Assembly (NCBI RefSeq): GCF_030063305.1
Contig: NZ_JASISV010000001.1
Location: 62,001 to 126,000, forward strand
Reading direction: 5' to 3'
DNA length: 64,000 nt
Source: Salinibacterium sp. G-O1
GTDB taxonomy: Bacteria > Actinomycetota > Actinomycetes > Actinomycetales > Microbacteriaceae
The notes beneath the pieces were generated by a model. It saw nothing but the letters and a program-made list of their open reading frames with translations. It did not search any database and was not told the DNA's origin. Below, piece by piece: positions 1 through 7,326 of the stretch. Numbering within the stretch: position 1 is the first letter of the stretch; every line of letters starts with the position of its first letter. The translations under genes and the position numbers were made by a program.

Positions 1-392
1 CGTCCCGTCGAGAATTCGGACAGGTCGGAGAGCTTTCCGAGAGCGACCATCGCCGACAGCCACGCAACGTCGAGTTGCGCTGCGCCTGCGAATTGGCCGC
101 CACGTACCTGAAGGGTGAGCTGGTTGAGGTAGTCGTTGTACGGGTAGCTCACGGTGGAGGCCGAAACGTTCTTTGTCCCTGCAAACGCATCGATCGCGCC
201 CTGCAACGGTGCTTTGGCCGCGTCCTCGGAAAGACTCCATGAACCGAAGGTGAAATCGGTTGGCCCATCACCAGGGGCGGCAACGACGCCGGTCGAGGTG
301 GGCGCGCATCCGGCAAGGCCGAATATGGCCGCGGTGCCGACGCCGATCGCCGAGTAGCGCAGCAGGTCGCGCCGGGAAAGTTGGGTATTCAT
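1..392 (-). CDS. ABC sugar-binding lipoprotein, N-terminal part (runs off window)
   Basis: Only the first 130 codons are present; the gene runs off the left edge. The start is the ATG ending at 392, preceded by a strong AAGGAG at a good distance. The N-terminus has a twin-arginine stretch (SRRDLLRYS, residues 6-14), a hydrophobic segment and the lipobox LAGC (residues 26-29), so it is probably an exported, lipid-anchored substrate-binding protein. The mature part (FTFGSWSL, then a helix containing PYNDYLNQL) looks like a family 1 extracellular solute-binding protein. It is the last gene after two permeases on the same strand and probably feeds them a sugar or oligosaccharide. The substrate cannot be told. 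Confidence 0.85.
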   Translation of the reverse strand, partial: MNTQLSRRDLLRYSAIGVGTAAIFGLAGCAPTSTGVVAAPGDGPTDFTFGSWSLSEDAAKAPLQGAIDAFAGTKNVSASTVSYPYNDYLNQLTLQVRGGQFAGAAQLDVAWLSAMVALGKLSDLSEFSTG

Positions 393-466
393 GATTCTCC
401 TTCGAACATGGGTGGGACAGGTAGTGGTGCGGGTACTTCAGGTGGTGCGAGCGAAATGAATCCGGG

Positions 467-1369
467 TCAGCCCTTCACGGCGCCCGCGGTGATTCCGCCG
501 ACGAGGAAGCGCTGAAGAAAGATGAAGGCAACCACGACGGGAATCGACACCAGCAGCGATGCCGCCATCAGTGCTGGCCACGCCGCGCTTGCTTCAAAGA
601 TGAACGTGTTGACGAGGCCGGGCGGTACCGTCTGCTTGTCCGGTCCCGCGAGGGTGAGGGCAAAGATGAAGTCGTTCCACCCCCGCACGAATGCGAAGAG
701 CCCCGCAGCAACGAGCCCGGGTGCCGCGAGCGGCAGCATCACCGAATGGAAGACGCGCCACGGGCCGGCCCCATCAATGCGTGCAGCCTCGATGAGCTCA
801 TCGGGCAATGCGTCGAAGAACCCCTTCATCATCCACACACACAACGGGAGCGTGAACGTCGTGAACGAGATTATGAGCGCCAGGTACGTGTTGAGCAACC
901 CGAACTGCGCGAACACGAGGTACAACGTGACCAGCAGTAGTGCCTGCGGGAACATCTGGCTCGACAACACGAAGTACATGAGCGACTTGCGGCCCTTGAA
1001 CCGATACTTCGAGAATGCGAAGCCCATGTACATCGACACGATGACCGACAGCACGGCTGTAGTCACCGAAACGATGATGCTGTTGCGTAGATACCCGAAG
1101 ATCATCGGATTCCCGATCACGTCGGCATAGTGATCGAAGGTGATCGTGGTCGGCCACAGCGTGGGCGGAAATTTGAACACGTCGGCGCTCGGGGTCAGCG
1201 ACGTGACGACAAGCCAGTAGATGGGTCCGAACGCAAACAACGACACGATGACGAGAGCAATCCACATTGCCCATCGGATGGGCCGCCTGCGACGACGCGG
1301 AGTCGCCCGGCGCAACGGGGCCATATCCGACCCGTCATTCACGGGCCTTTGGACATCGATCATGGTCAT
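467..1369 (-). CDS. Carbohydrate ABC transporter permease, MalG type
   Basis: This is a 300-residue inner-membrane permease with about six transmembrane segments. Its cytoplasmic EAA loop (ELIEAARIDGAG, around residues 188-205) docks the ATPase. The family (binding-protein-dependent transport permease, MalG/AraQ side) forms a heterodimer with the MalF-type partner. The start ATG overlaps the stop of the upstream permease by four bases and has GGAG seven bases ahead, so the two are translationally coupled. No ATPase gene is in the window, so a shared MsmX-like ATPase or a gene beyond the left edge is expected. The substrate is unknown. Confidence 0.92.
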   Translation of the reverse strand: MTMIDVQRPVNDGSDMAPLRRATPRRRRRPIRWAMWIALVIVSLFAFGPIYWLVVTSLTPSADVFKFPPTLWPTTITFDHYADVIGNPMIFGYLRNSIIVSVTTAVLSVIVSMYMGFAFSKYRFKGRKSLMYFVLSSQMFPQALLLVTLYLVFAQFGLLNTYLALIISFTTFTLPLCVWMMKGFFDALPDELIEAARIDGAGPWRVFHSVMLPLAAPGLVAAGLFAFVRGWNDFIFALTLAGPDKQTVPPGLVNTFIFEASAAWPALMAASLLVSIPVVVAFIFLQRFLVGGITAGAVKG

Positions 1370-2322
1370 CGTGTTTCTCCCGTCGTCTCGCGCGATTTGC
1401 TTTCCTTGTCGCCGCGTTCCGACATCCAGACATAGATGACGACGAGGACGGTCAGCATGAGCATCCAGATCAGACCAAGCGCTCCGGCGTGCCCCAGGTC
1501 GTAACCCTTGAACGCGGTGTCATACACGGCGGTGGCAAACGTCGAAGTCGTGCCCGCCGGACCTCCGCCGGTGAGGACGAAAATGGTGTCGAAGTGCTGG
1601 AAGTTCCAGATGAACTCCAGCAGGATCACCAATCCCGCGATTCCCCCGATGTGCGGCCAGGTCACTGCGAAGAAGCGTCGCACGGCGCCTGCGCCATCCA
1701 TGGAGGCGGCTTCGTGAAGTTCGCCCGGCACGGTCTGGAGTCCGGCAAGCAACATGACCATGATCCAGGGAAATGAGTTCCAGGTCTTGGCGAGAATGAG
1801 TGCCGCCCGCGCCGTGTCGGTCTCGAAAAGCCAGGCGATCGGCGAGTCGATGAGCCCCATTCCGATGAGGGCGCCGTTAAGCACGCCGTAGTTAGCGTCG
1901 AAGATCCACATCCACAAGAACGACACGACCACGCCCGGGATGAGCCACGGCACGAGGAATGCGCCCCTCAGGAAGGCCTGCCCACGGAACCGCTGATTAA
2001 GCACCAGCGCGAGGGCGAGCCCGACGACGAACGGAAGGACCGTCGCTCCGACCGTGAAGATCATCGTTTGGTAGGAGAGACGGACGAAGTCTTCTCGCAG
2101 AACGTCCATGACGTTCTCGAACCCGACGAAGACAGAACCTGGGTAAAGCAGGCTTTCGTCAAAGAAGGCCGTACTCAGCGAGCGAAGCAGGGGATAGAGA
2201 ACGACCGCGCACAGGAGGAGGAGGCCGGGTGCGAGCAGGAAGACGAGGAATGCGTGCTCCGAGAGGGGGGTCCCTCGTCGACGCGTCCGCGTGACTTCTT
2301 CCTCGGGTGTTAACAAGGTCAT
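1366..2322 (-). CDS. Carbohydrate ABC transporter permease, MalF type
   Basis: This is a 318-residue permease with about six membrane helices. The EAA loop ELHEAASMDGAG lies near residue 205. It starts at an ATG with AAAGGA six bases upstream and is the first gene of the importer operon, before the MalG-type permease and the binding protein. It is divergent from an IclR-family gene. The 202-bp spacer between them contains two palindromic words, so control by that regulator is plausible but inferred. The N-terminus is short and charged (TRTRRRG), as usual for sugar permeases of this kind. Confidence 0.92.
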   Translation of the reverse strand: MTLLTPEEEVTRTRRRGTPLSEHAFLVFLLAPGLLLLCAVVLYPLLRSLSTAFFDESLLYPGSVFVGFENVMDVLREDFVRLSYQTMIFTVGATVLPFVVGLALALVLNQRFRGQAFLRGAFLVPWLIPGVVVSFLWMWIFDANYGVLNGALIGMGLIDSPIAWLFETDTARAALILAKTWNSFPWIMVMLLAGLQTVPGELHEAASMDGAGAVRRFFAVTWPHIGGIAGLVILLEFIWNFQHFDTIFVLTGGGPAGTTSTFATAVYDTAFKGYDLGHAGALGLIWMLMLTVLVVIYVWMSERGDKESKSRETTGETR

Positions 2323-2344
2323 CGTTGTCCTTTGACTGTCCGGC

Positions 2345-2356
2345 GTGACGCGTCAC
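2345..2356. promoter_or_regulatory. Perfect 12-bp palindrome before the sugar transporter operon
   Basis: GTGACGCGTCAC is fully self-complementary and ends 23 bases from the start codon side of the MalF-type permease, inside its probable leader or promoter. It could be an operator for the divergent IclR protein or for another sugar regulator. No binding data can be read from sequence. Confidence 0.4.
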
Positions 2357-2412
2357 ACCTCGAGATCGAACTCGGAAGGAGGGCAATTTCACCCGGCGTC
2401 ATCGCGCTAATG

Positions 2413-2449
2413 GTGCACGAGGTTGCGCTGTTGTGCAACTGTCATGCAC
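2413..2449. promoter_or_regulatory. Nested imperfect inverted repeats before the IclR gene
   Basis: GTGCA (2413-2417) pairs with TGCAC (2445-2449), and TTGC (2423-2426) pairs with GCAA (2435-2438). Both pairs centre near 2431. Nested dyads between a transporter and its divergent regulator are what an IclR autoregulatory operator would look like. This is an inference. Confidence 0.3.
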
Positions 2450-2524
2450 TATGTGGATGGAGAGGGTGACGTTGCGCTCATTGTGGAGCCAATCGCGCCA
2501 ATTCCTCGCGGGAAAGGATGGCGC

Positions 2525-3292
2525 GTGACGAACGACAGGTCGACGAATCAAAGTGTCGAAAAAGCGGTTGCGGTGCTCAAGGTGTTTTCCGACGGAATGC
2601 CGAGGCGGGTCGGAGATGTTGCGAAGGCGGCTGGCATCACACAGTCGACCGCGTCGAGACTTCTTTCGACTTTGGAGTCGTCGGGCCTGGTCGAACGCGA
2701 CCCCATGAGTTCGCTCTACTTCCTCGGGGATGAGCTCCTCACGCTGGCCGGGGTAGCGATCAACCAAAACCCGGTTCACCGGATCGGCCGCCAGATTGCG
2801 CAAAACCTTGCCGCTGAGCTCGGGCTCGGTGTCAATATCGCCATCCTGCGTGGCGCGGAGCTCGTGTACTTGTGCAATTTCGAGGGACGACTTTCGCCGA
2901 AATCGCACACGCTCACGGGCCAGCGTGTCCCGGTTCACGCCACGAGCATCGGAAAATCGACGCTCGCGTCGGCCAGCATCGCGACCCGACGTGCGCTCAC
3001 GCTGACGCGCTACACCGAAAACACCATCACCGACCCGGCCGAGTTGGAGCGAGAGATCGCGATCATCTCGAAGCGAGGTTTTGCGACTGAGGTCGAGGAA
3101 TTCGTGCTCGGCCGCGCATCCGTTGCGGCTCCAATCTTTGACCGCTTCGGGAAGATCATCGCGGCAATCTCGATTTCCGGTCCACGCAGCGCCATCGACC
3201 TCGAGCACCGCGCCGGCGAGCTGGGGCGAATCGTCGTCGAGGCCGGGGATCGAATCAGCTCCGGATTCGGCTACCACGGTCCCCGCGGCTGA
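2525..3292 (+). CDS. IclR-family transcriptional regulator
   Basis: This is a 255-residue regulator if translation begins at the GTG at 2525, which has GGAAAGGA six bases upstream. An upstream in-frame ATG at 2423 has no ribosome site and lies in the putative operator. The N-terminal winged helix-turn-helix spans about residues 5-65 (VGDVAKAAGITQSTASRLL). A C-terminal GAF-like IclR effector domain follows, with conserved text such as VHATSIGKS and GFATEVEEF. It is divergent from the sugar ABC operon and probably controls that operon in response to its substrate or a catabolite. Confidence 0.9.
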   Translation: MTNDRSTNQSVEKAVAVLKVFSDGMPRRVGDVAKAAGITQSTASRLLSTLESSGLVERDPMSSLYFLGDELLTLAGVAINQNPVHRIGRQIAQNLAAELGLGVNIAILRGAELVYLCNFEGRLSPKSHTLTGQRVPVHATSIGKSTLASASIATRRALTLTRYTENTITDPAELEREIAIISKRGFATEVEEFVLGRASVAAPIFDRFGKIIAAISISGPRSAIDLEHRAGELGRIVVEAGDRISSGFGYHGPRG

Positions 3293-3406
3293 CGGTCGCG
3301 GCCTGCACCGCGCCGCGGCCCGCTCCACCGCGCCCGTCTGGCACGGGTGCGCCCGCGCGCACGCGCGCCCTCGCGCCGAACGGGCGCGGTCGACGGCCCG
3401 AAGCAG

Positions 3407-4426
3407 CTACCGCGCCAGCCGCTCCACCACCGCGCCAAAGACGCCGGGCAACGCCACCGCCGCCGGCACTATCGCGGGCCGAAGTGGACTCGTCGCGGCC
3501 TGCACCAGCGCCGCCGTGAGCCGACGGAAGTCGCGGGTCGAGCGCGCCCACGCCCTGTCGTAGTCGATGCCGTCCGTCACGTGCTCCACGGCCAGCCGCG
3601 CCTGCTCGAACCCGAGTCGCAACCCCTCGCCTGTAACCGCATCAACATAGCCGGATGCGTCGCCAACAAGCAGCACCCGCCCGGCCGAGGGACGCAGCGC
3701 TCGTTGCCGGAACGGCCCGGCCCCGCGCAGGCTGCTTGCCGCGGCCGCGCCATCGAGGTGCGCGGCGAGGGCCGGGATTCCACTGATCGTCGAGTGAAAG
3801 TCCGTGGATTTCCGACCCAACACGGCGATCCCGACGGTGTCGGCCGCGACCGGGGTCACGTAAATCTCTGCGGTCGCGGCCCAGTGCACCTCGATCATGT
3901 CGCTCCACGGGGCAACGGCGAAGTGCTGGCGCAACCCGTAGCGGCGGGCGCCCGCACGCGGATGTTCAAGCCCGGCCACCCTCCGCACCGTCGAGTGCAG
4001 GCCATCAGCACCGAACAACCAACCGGCACGCAGTCCGTCCACCGTGACTCCGTCGGAATCCTGCGTGAACGCATCGATGCGGCCGGCGGTGCGCTCAACT
4101 CCCAATTCCGCCGCGCGCGACGAGAGCGCGTCGTGCAGCGCGGTGCGGCGAACCCCTCGGCCGGCGCCCGTGCTGAAGAGGTGGTCGGCTCGCCGAGTCG
4201 GCGTCAGATAGCTCACCCCGCGCAGCGGCATCCCGGGCGGATCGATGCCGAGTCGCGCCAGCAGCGGCAGTGCGCCCGGCATGAGCCCTTCACCGCACGC
4301 CTTGTCGACCGTGTTCTCTCGCGGCTCGATGACGAGCGCCGTCAGCCCGGCCAGCCTCGCCTCGATCGCCGCAGCAAGCCCCACGGGTCCGCCGCCGACC
4401 ACGACCACATCGACATCGGCACTCAT
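3407..4426 (-). CDS. FAD-dependent oxidoreductase (geranylgeranyl reductase-like), third gene of PKS operon
   Basis: This is a 339-residue flavoprotein. The N-terminal dinucleotide-binding motif VVVVGGGPVGLAAA (from about residue 7) and the second FAD motif GDASGYVDAVTGEGL (from residue 255) are clear, as is CGEGLMP, typical of the geranylgeranyl reductase / aromatic hydroxylase superfamily. Its ATG overlaps the stop of the methyltransferase gene by four bases, so it is the distal gene of a synthase-methyltransferase-flavoprotein operon. By analogy with the Streptomyces srsABC operon it probably hydroxylates or oxidises the resorcinol or pyrone lipid ring. The exact reaction is inferred from context. 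Confidence 0.85.
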   Translation of the reverse strand: MSADVDVVVVGGGPVGLAAAIEARLAGLTALVIEPRENTVDKACGEGLMPGALPLLARLGIDPPGMPLRGVSYLTPTRRADHLFSTGAGRGVRRTALHDALSSRAAELGVERTAGRIDAFTQDSDGVTVDGLRAGWLFGADGLHSTVRRVAGLEHPRAGARRYGLRQHFAVAPWSDMIEVHWAATAEIYVTPVAADTVGIAVLGRKSTDFHSTISGIPALAAHLDGAAAASSLRGAGPFRQRALRPSAGRVLLVGDASGYVDAVTGEGLRLGFEQARLAVEHVTDGIDYDRAWARSTRDFRRLTAALVQAATSPLRPAIVPAAVALPGVFGAVVERLAR

Positions 4427-4947
4427 GCGAGCTGCCGCAGCGCCCTGTTTTCAGTCGGGATGCGGAAGCCGAGCAGCAACACAGCATTCAGCACCGTGAA
4501 TGCCAGGGCGGTCACCCATGCGGTGTGCACGAGTGGCAATGCGATGCCTTCCACAGCCACGAGCAGGTAGTTCGGATGCGGCAGCCACGCCCATCGGTAT
4601 GGCCCGCGGGCAACCCGACCGGCCCCCGGCACCACAATCACGCGCGTATTCCACTGGCTGCCGAGCGAGCGGATGATCCAGTACCGGCCGACCTGGCAGA
4701 GCAGGGCGATGGCCAGCATGGGCCATCCCAGCGCTGGGATGAACGGCCGCTGCAGCAGCACGACCTCGGCAACGCTCGCGAGCAGCAGCCCGGTGTGCAG
4801 GGCGACCATCCACGGAAAATGCCTCTGCCCATATTCCGTGCCACCGCGCGCGAATGCCGCGGCCGCATTGCGCCGCGACACGATCAGCTCGAAAATCCGC
4901 TCGCCGCCTGTGGCCAGGATCAGGGCGACATAGAGGATGACGCTCAC
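4423..4947 (-). CDS. Isoprenylcysteine carboxyl methyltransferase-family membrane protein
   Basis: This is a 174-residue membrane protein with about four helices and the ICMT-family signature RGPYRWAWLPHPNY (residues 114-127). The start chosen is the GTG at 4947, which overlaps the synthase stop codon by four bases. A longer in-frame opening inside the synthase gene would add an arginine-rich non-membrane stretch and is unlikely. Partners of type III polyketide synthases in this family (BpsB of Bacillus) O-methylate alkylpyrones or alkylresorcinols. Here it lies between the synthase and a flavoprotein, so methylation of the polyketide lipid is the likely role. Confidence 0.85.
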   Translation of the reverse strand: MSVILYVALILATGGERIFELIVSRRNAAAAFARGGTEYGQRHFPWMVALHTGLLLASVAEVVLLQRPFIPALGWPMLAIALLCQVGRYWIIRSLGSQWNTRVIVVPGAGRVARGPYRWAWLPHPNYLLVAVEGIALPLVHTAWVTALAFTVLNAVLLLGFRIPTENRALRQLA

Positions 4948-5996
4948 GGCCACTCCAGCAGCACAAACTCGGCGCTCACGCCCGGCCCGAGCGCGAACAG
5001 CAGGCCCGTCGATCCGGGCGCGACCCCCGCGTCGATGGTGTCTGCGAGCACATGAAGCACCGCGGAAGACGACAGGTTTCCGACCCGGTCCAGCGACGCC
5101 CACGACTTCTCGAACGCGGATGCCGGCACCTCAAGTGCGGCGGCGAAAGCCTCAAGCACGCGCGGGCCGCCCGGATGCGCGACCCAGGTCGTGACATCCG
5201 CAATTCCGAGCCCGTTGTCGGCAAGAAACGCATCGGTTTCGGCGGGGAAGTGCTGCGTGATCACCTCGGCAACGCCGGCGGTGAGCACAATCTCGAATCC
5301 GGTTCCACCGACGTTCCAGCCGATGACGTCCTTCGTGTCCGGGTAGAACGAGCTGCGGGTGCCGACAATACGTGGACCGGATTCTGGCCGGTTGTCACCG
5401 ACGAGAACGACTGCGCTGGCGCCGTCTCCGAAGAGCCCGGTTGCCACGAAATTGCCCATCGATCCGTCGTCGGGCTGCAGGGTGAGCGAGCACAGTTCCA
5501 CGCTCAGCAGCACGCCTACCTGATCCGGATGCCCGACCAGGTAGTCATTGACGCGGGCAAGCCCCGCGGCCCCCGCGACACATCCGAGGCCGAACGAGGG
5601 TAGCCGTTTCACGTCCCGGCGAAGCCCGAGACGTTGAACGAGCAGTGCGTCGATCGATGGCGCGGATATTCCGGTGACCGACGTGAACATCACAAAGTCG
5701 ACATCCTGCGCCTCCAGCCCGCACCCGGCGAGCGCCGCGCGCAGCGCCCTCTCTGCCAGCTCCGTCGCCACCTCGATGAAGATGTCGTTGGTTTCCCTGA
5801 ACGATCCGAGACTGCGGTACCGCTCGATCGGAAGGGCGGTGAAGCGTGTTCCGATCCCGGATGCCGCGTGCATCCGTTCCAGCACCGCACGCGGCCCGGG
5901 CGCCGAGGTGATCAGCGGCGCAAGCTCGGCCGTGATCTCGGCCTGCGTGTACTCATAGGCGGGAAGAACAGGGGCGACCGCCGCGATGCGCGTCAT
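4944..5996 (-). CDS. Type III polyketide synthase (chalcone/alkylresorcinol synthase family)
   Basis: This 350-residue protein has the thiolase-fold catalytic triad of type III polyketide synthases: Cys139 in FGLGCVAGAAG, His274 in VAHPGGPRVLEAF and Asn307 in RVGNLSSSAVL. The GDGASAVVL loop (190-198) is also typical. Bacterial members extend fatty acyl-CoA starters with malonyl-CoA to give alkylpyrones or alkylresorcinols. It heads a tightly overlapping operon with an ICMT-type methyltransferase and a flavoprotein, the same order as srsA-srsB-srsC. Starter and product are not predictable from sequence. An AGGA lies close to the ATG. Confidence 0.93.
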   Translation of the reverse strand: MTRIAAVAPVLPAYEYTQAEITAELAPLITSAPGPRAVLERMHAASGIGTRFTALPIERYRSLGSFRETNDIFIEVATELAERALRAALAGCGLEAQDVDFVMFTSVTGISAPSIDALLVQRLGLRRDVKRLPSFGLGCVAGAAGLARVNDYLVGHPDQVGVLLSVELCSLTLQPDDGSMGNFVATGLFGDGASAVVLVGDNRPESGPRIVGTRSSFYPDTKDVIGWNVGGTGFEIVLTAGVAEVITQHFPAETDAFLADNGLGIADVTTWVAHPGGPRVLEAFAAALEVPASAFEKSWASLDRVGNLSSSAVLHVLADTIDAGVAPGSTGLLFALGPGVSAEFVLLEWP

Positions 5997-6036
5997 TTCC
6001 TGAACCTAACACGCGGCGCTTGCCGGTTCATGGGCG

Positions 6037-6852
6037 TCAGAGTTCGATGTCGTCGCTCGCGGCGAGCTCGTGCCAGTCTCCCTGGGTGCCGCCCGCCTGT
6101 GCTGCCGGTGCTGGCTGGTAGCGGTCGGCATCCACCAGCTGGTCGATGCTGAGCGCCGTGAGTTCGGCGATCCGCTCGACCGGAACCTGGAAAGTGCGGA
6201 ACGGGCCGAGGGGCGGCGGATTGCCGCTGAGCAGTTCGCGCAGGTCGATGTCTTCCAGAAGCGGCGACTGGTCGACCACGAAACCTGCGCTTCTGAGCTG
6301 TGCTGTGCCATCAACCAGCACGGTCCAGGCGGCAATCTTCCAGAACATCCTCGGGATGCGCACGCCCCGGTACAGCGCATCGTCCGGCCTGAAGACGGGC
6401 CCGGTGAACACGCTCAGCCTGAGCCGATTCGCGCCAGCGAAGGCGAGAACGTGGTCCTCGAGCCCCACCCAGAGCTCCTTGCTCTGGTTGAACTTCGCCG
6501 CCTGCGGCGCAGCGTTCGTGTACACAAATGTGTCGGAGTTCGCCTGCTTCGCGTCATCCCCCCACACCGGATCCCGGCGACGTACCAGATGCCCACGGTC
6601 GAGATCATTTCGGGCATAGAGTTCGGCGCCGGCCTGCTCTTCCTGTGCCGCTCTTGTGTCGAGCCGCCAGGTGCTCCCTCGCTTGACCTCGACGAGTTCG
6701 GCTCCCGCGATGTTCACTGCTGTGACGGCGGCGAGCCTCCGCGCGGGATCAAGCAGCACCGAAAAGTGGGTGTAATCGAGGTGGATGACCGGCTGCTGCG
6801 CCACCGGCAGCTCGACCTCGACGTCCAGAAAGCCAGCCTCGTATCCACTCAT
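6037..6852 (-). CDS. DNA/RNA non-specific endonuclease (NUC family, beta-beta-alpha metal)
   Basis: This is a 271-residue protein from the ATG at 6852. The in-frame extension upstream runs through the tRNA-like repeat and is rejected. The Serratia nuclease motif DRGH is at residues 85-88, with His88 the expected general base. Asn113 and Asn122 (in YTNAAPQ and FNQ) are the expected metal ligand region. No signal peptide or membrane segment is visible, which is unusual for a family that is mostly secreted. It may act inside the cell, be exported by another route, or be part of a defence or toxin function. It stands alone between the polyketide operon and tRNA-Leu. Confidence 0.85.
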   Translation of the reverse strand: MSGYEAGFLDVEVELPVAQQPVIHLDYTHFSVLLDPARRLAAVTAVNIAGAELVEVKRGSTWRLDTRAAQEEQAGAELYARNDLDRGHLVRRRDPVWGDDAKQANSDTFVYTNAAPQAAKFNQSKELWVGLEDHVLAFAGANRLRLSVFTGPVFRPDDALYRGVRIPRMFWKIAAWTVLVDGTAQLRSAGFVVDQSPLLEDIDLRELLSGNPPPLGPFRTFQVPVERIAELTALSIDQLVDADRYQPAPAAQAGGTQGDWHELAASDDIEL

Positions 6853-6886
6853 CCCTCGAGCGTAGCGACGACCGCCTTCGACGACC

Positions 6887-6904
6887 GCGCGAGGGGGGAC
6901 TTGA
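6887..6904 (-). repeat. 18-bp duplicate of the tRNA-Leu 3' end
   Basis: GCGCGAGGGGGGACTTGA is identical to 7046-7063, the acceptor and T-arm end of the tRNA-Leu gene, in the same orientation and 159 bp away. Duplicated tRNA 3' ends are the usual footprint of site-specific integration. It could be an att scar or a small tRNA remnant. Confidence 0.7.
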
Positions 6905-6986
6905 CGCCCAAACCCAGCCGCCAGCCCAGCAAGCTGGTCTGGACTGCGGGGTTCGGGGCCCCGAGCGCTCAAGAGACACACCCCTT

Positions 6987-7040
6987 GCGCCTTAATTGAT
7001 AAAGGCGCCCCCAAAAAACATGGGGACGCCTTTATCAATT
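6987..7040. repeat. Long hairpin between tRNA-Leu and its 3' copy
   Basis: Arms at 6994-7007 and 7027-7040 pair perfectly over 14 bp. CCCC/GGGG extend the stem inward around an A-rich loop. A competing hairpin pairs 6987-6993 with 7002-7008. Read from the tRNA it lacks a terminal U-run (the T-run is in the loop), so a simple terminator is not certain. It could also be a small palindromic insertion. Confidence 0.65.
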
Positions 7041-7044
7041 ACGG

Positions 7045-7128
7045 TGCGCGAGGGGGGACTTGAACCCCCATGCCCTTTCGGGCACACGGACCTGAACCGT
7101 GCGCGTCTGCCAATTTCGCCACTCGCGC
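7045..7128 (-). tRNA. tRNA-Leu (anticodon CAG)
   Basis: The acceptor stem pairs GCGCGAG (5', ending at 7128) with CTCGCGC (3'). The anticodon stem CACGG/CCGTG encloses the loop TTCAGGT, giving anticodon CAG. A long variable arm (GCCC GAAA GGGC) marks it as class II leucine tRNA. The T-arm GGGGG TTCAAGT CCCCC is intact. CCA is not encoded. It lies divergent from fhaA. Confidence 0.95.
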
Positions 7129-7188
7129 TCACCTGTCAGCAGCGAGCCGCCGACTGAGCGAGATTATCACAGTCCTGACCTGCTGCGG

Positions 7189-7250
7189 ATGCGTCGCATC
7201 ACAGCCAATCCGGGCCGGCATCTCCCGTCTCCGGCCTCAATGCGTCGCAT
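7189..7250. repeat. Two copies of ATGCGTCGCAT upstream of fhaA
   Basis: The 11-bp dyad-symmetric word ATGCGTCGCAT occurs at 7189-7199 and 7240-7250, 51 bp apart (about five helical turns), in the spacer between tRNA-Leu and the fhaA operon. The symmetry and phasing suggest an operator pair for an unknown regulator. Confidence 0.45.
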
Positions 7251-7326
7251 TTATGGTGGCGAATCGATAGCTGCATGTCGTAGCGGCTAACATCGGTATG
7301 CAGTACGGGCAATGACAAGGAGTGTT

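Noticed and set aside
3293-3406. GC-rich gap after iclR as a small gene or terminator
   Set aside because: No ribosome site, no U-run and only biased reverse frames; I see no supportable feature there.
6887-6904. Second tRNA gene at the repeat
   Set aside because: Only the acceptor and part of the T-arm are present; no anticodon or D-arm follows, so it cannot be a working tRNA.
6853-7038. N-terminal extension of the nuclease to 7038
   Set aside because: It would read through the tRNA-like repeat and the hairpin. The family-like start MSGYEAGFLDVEVELP at 6852 is cleaner.
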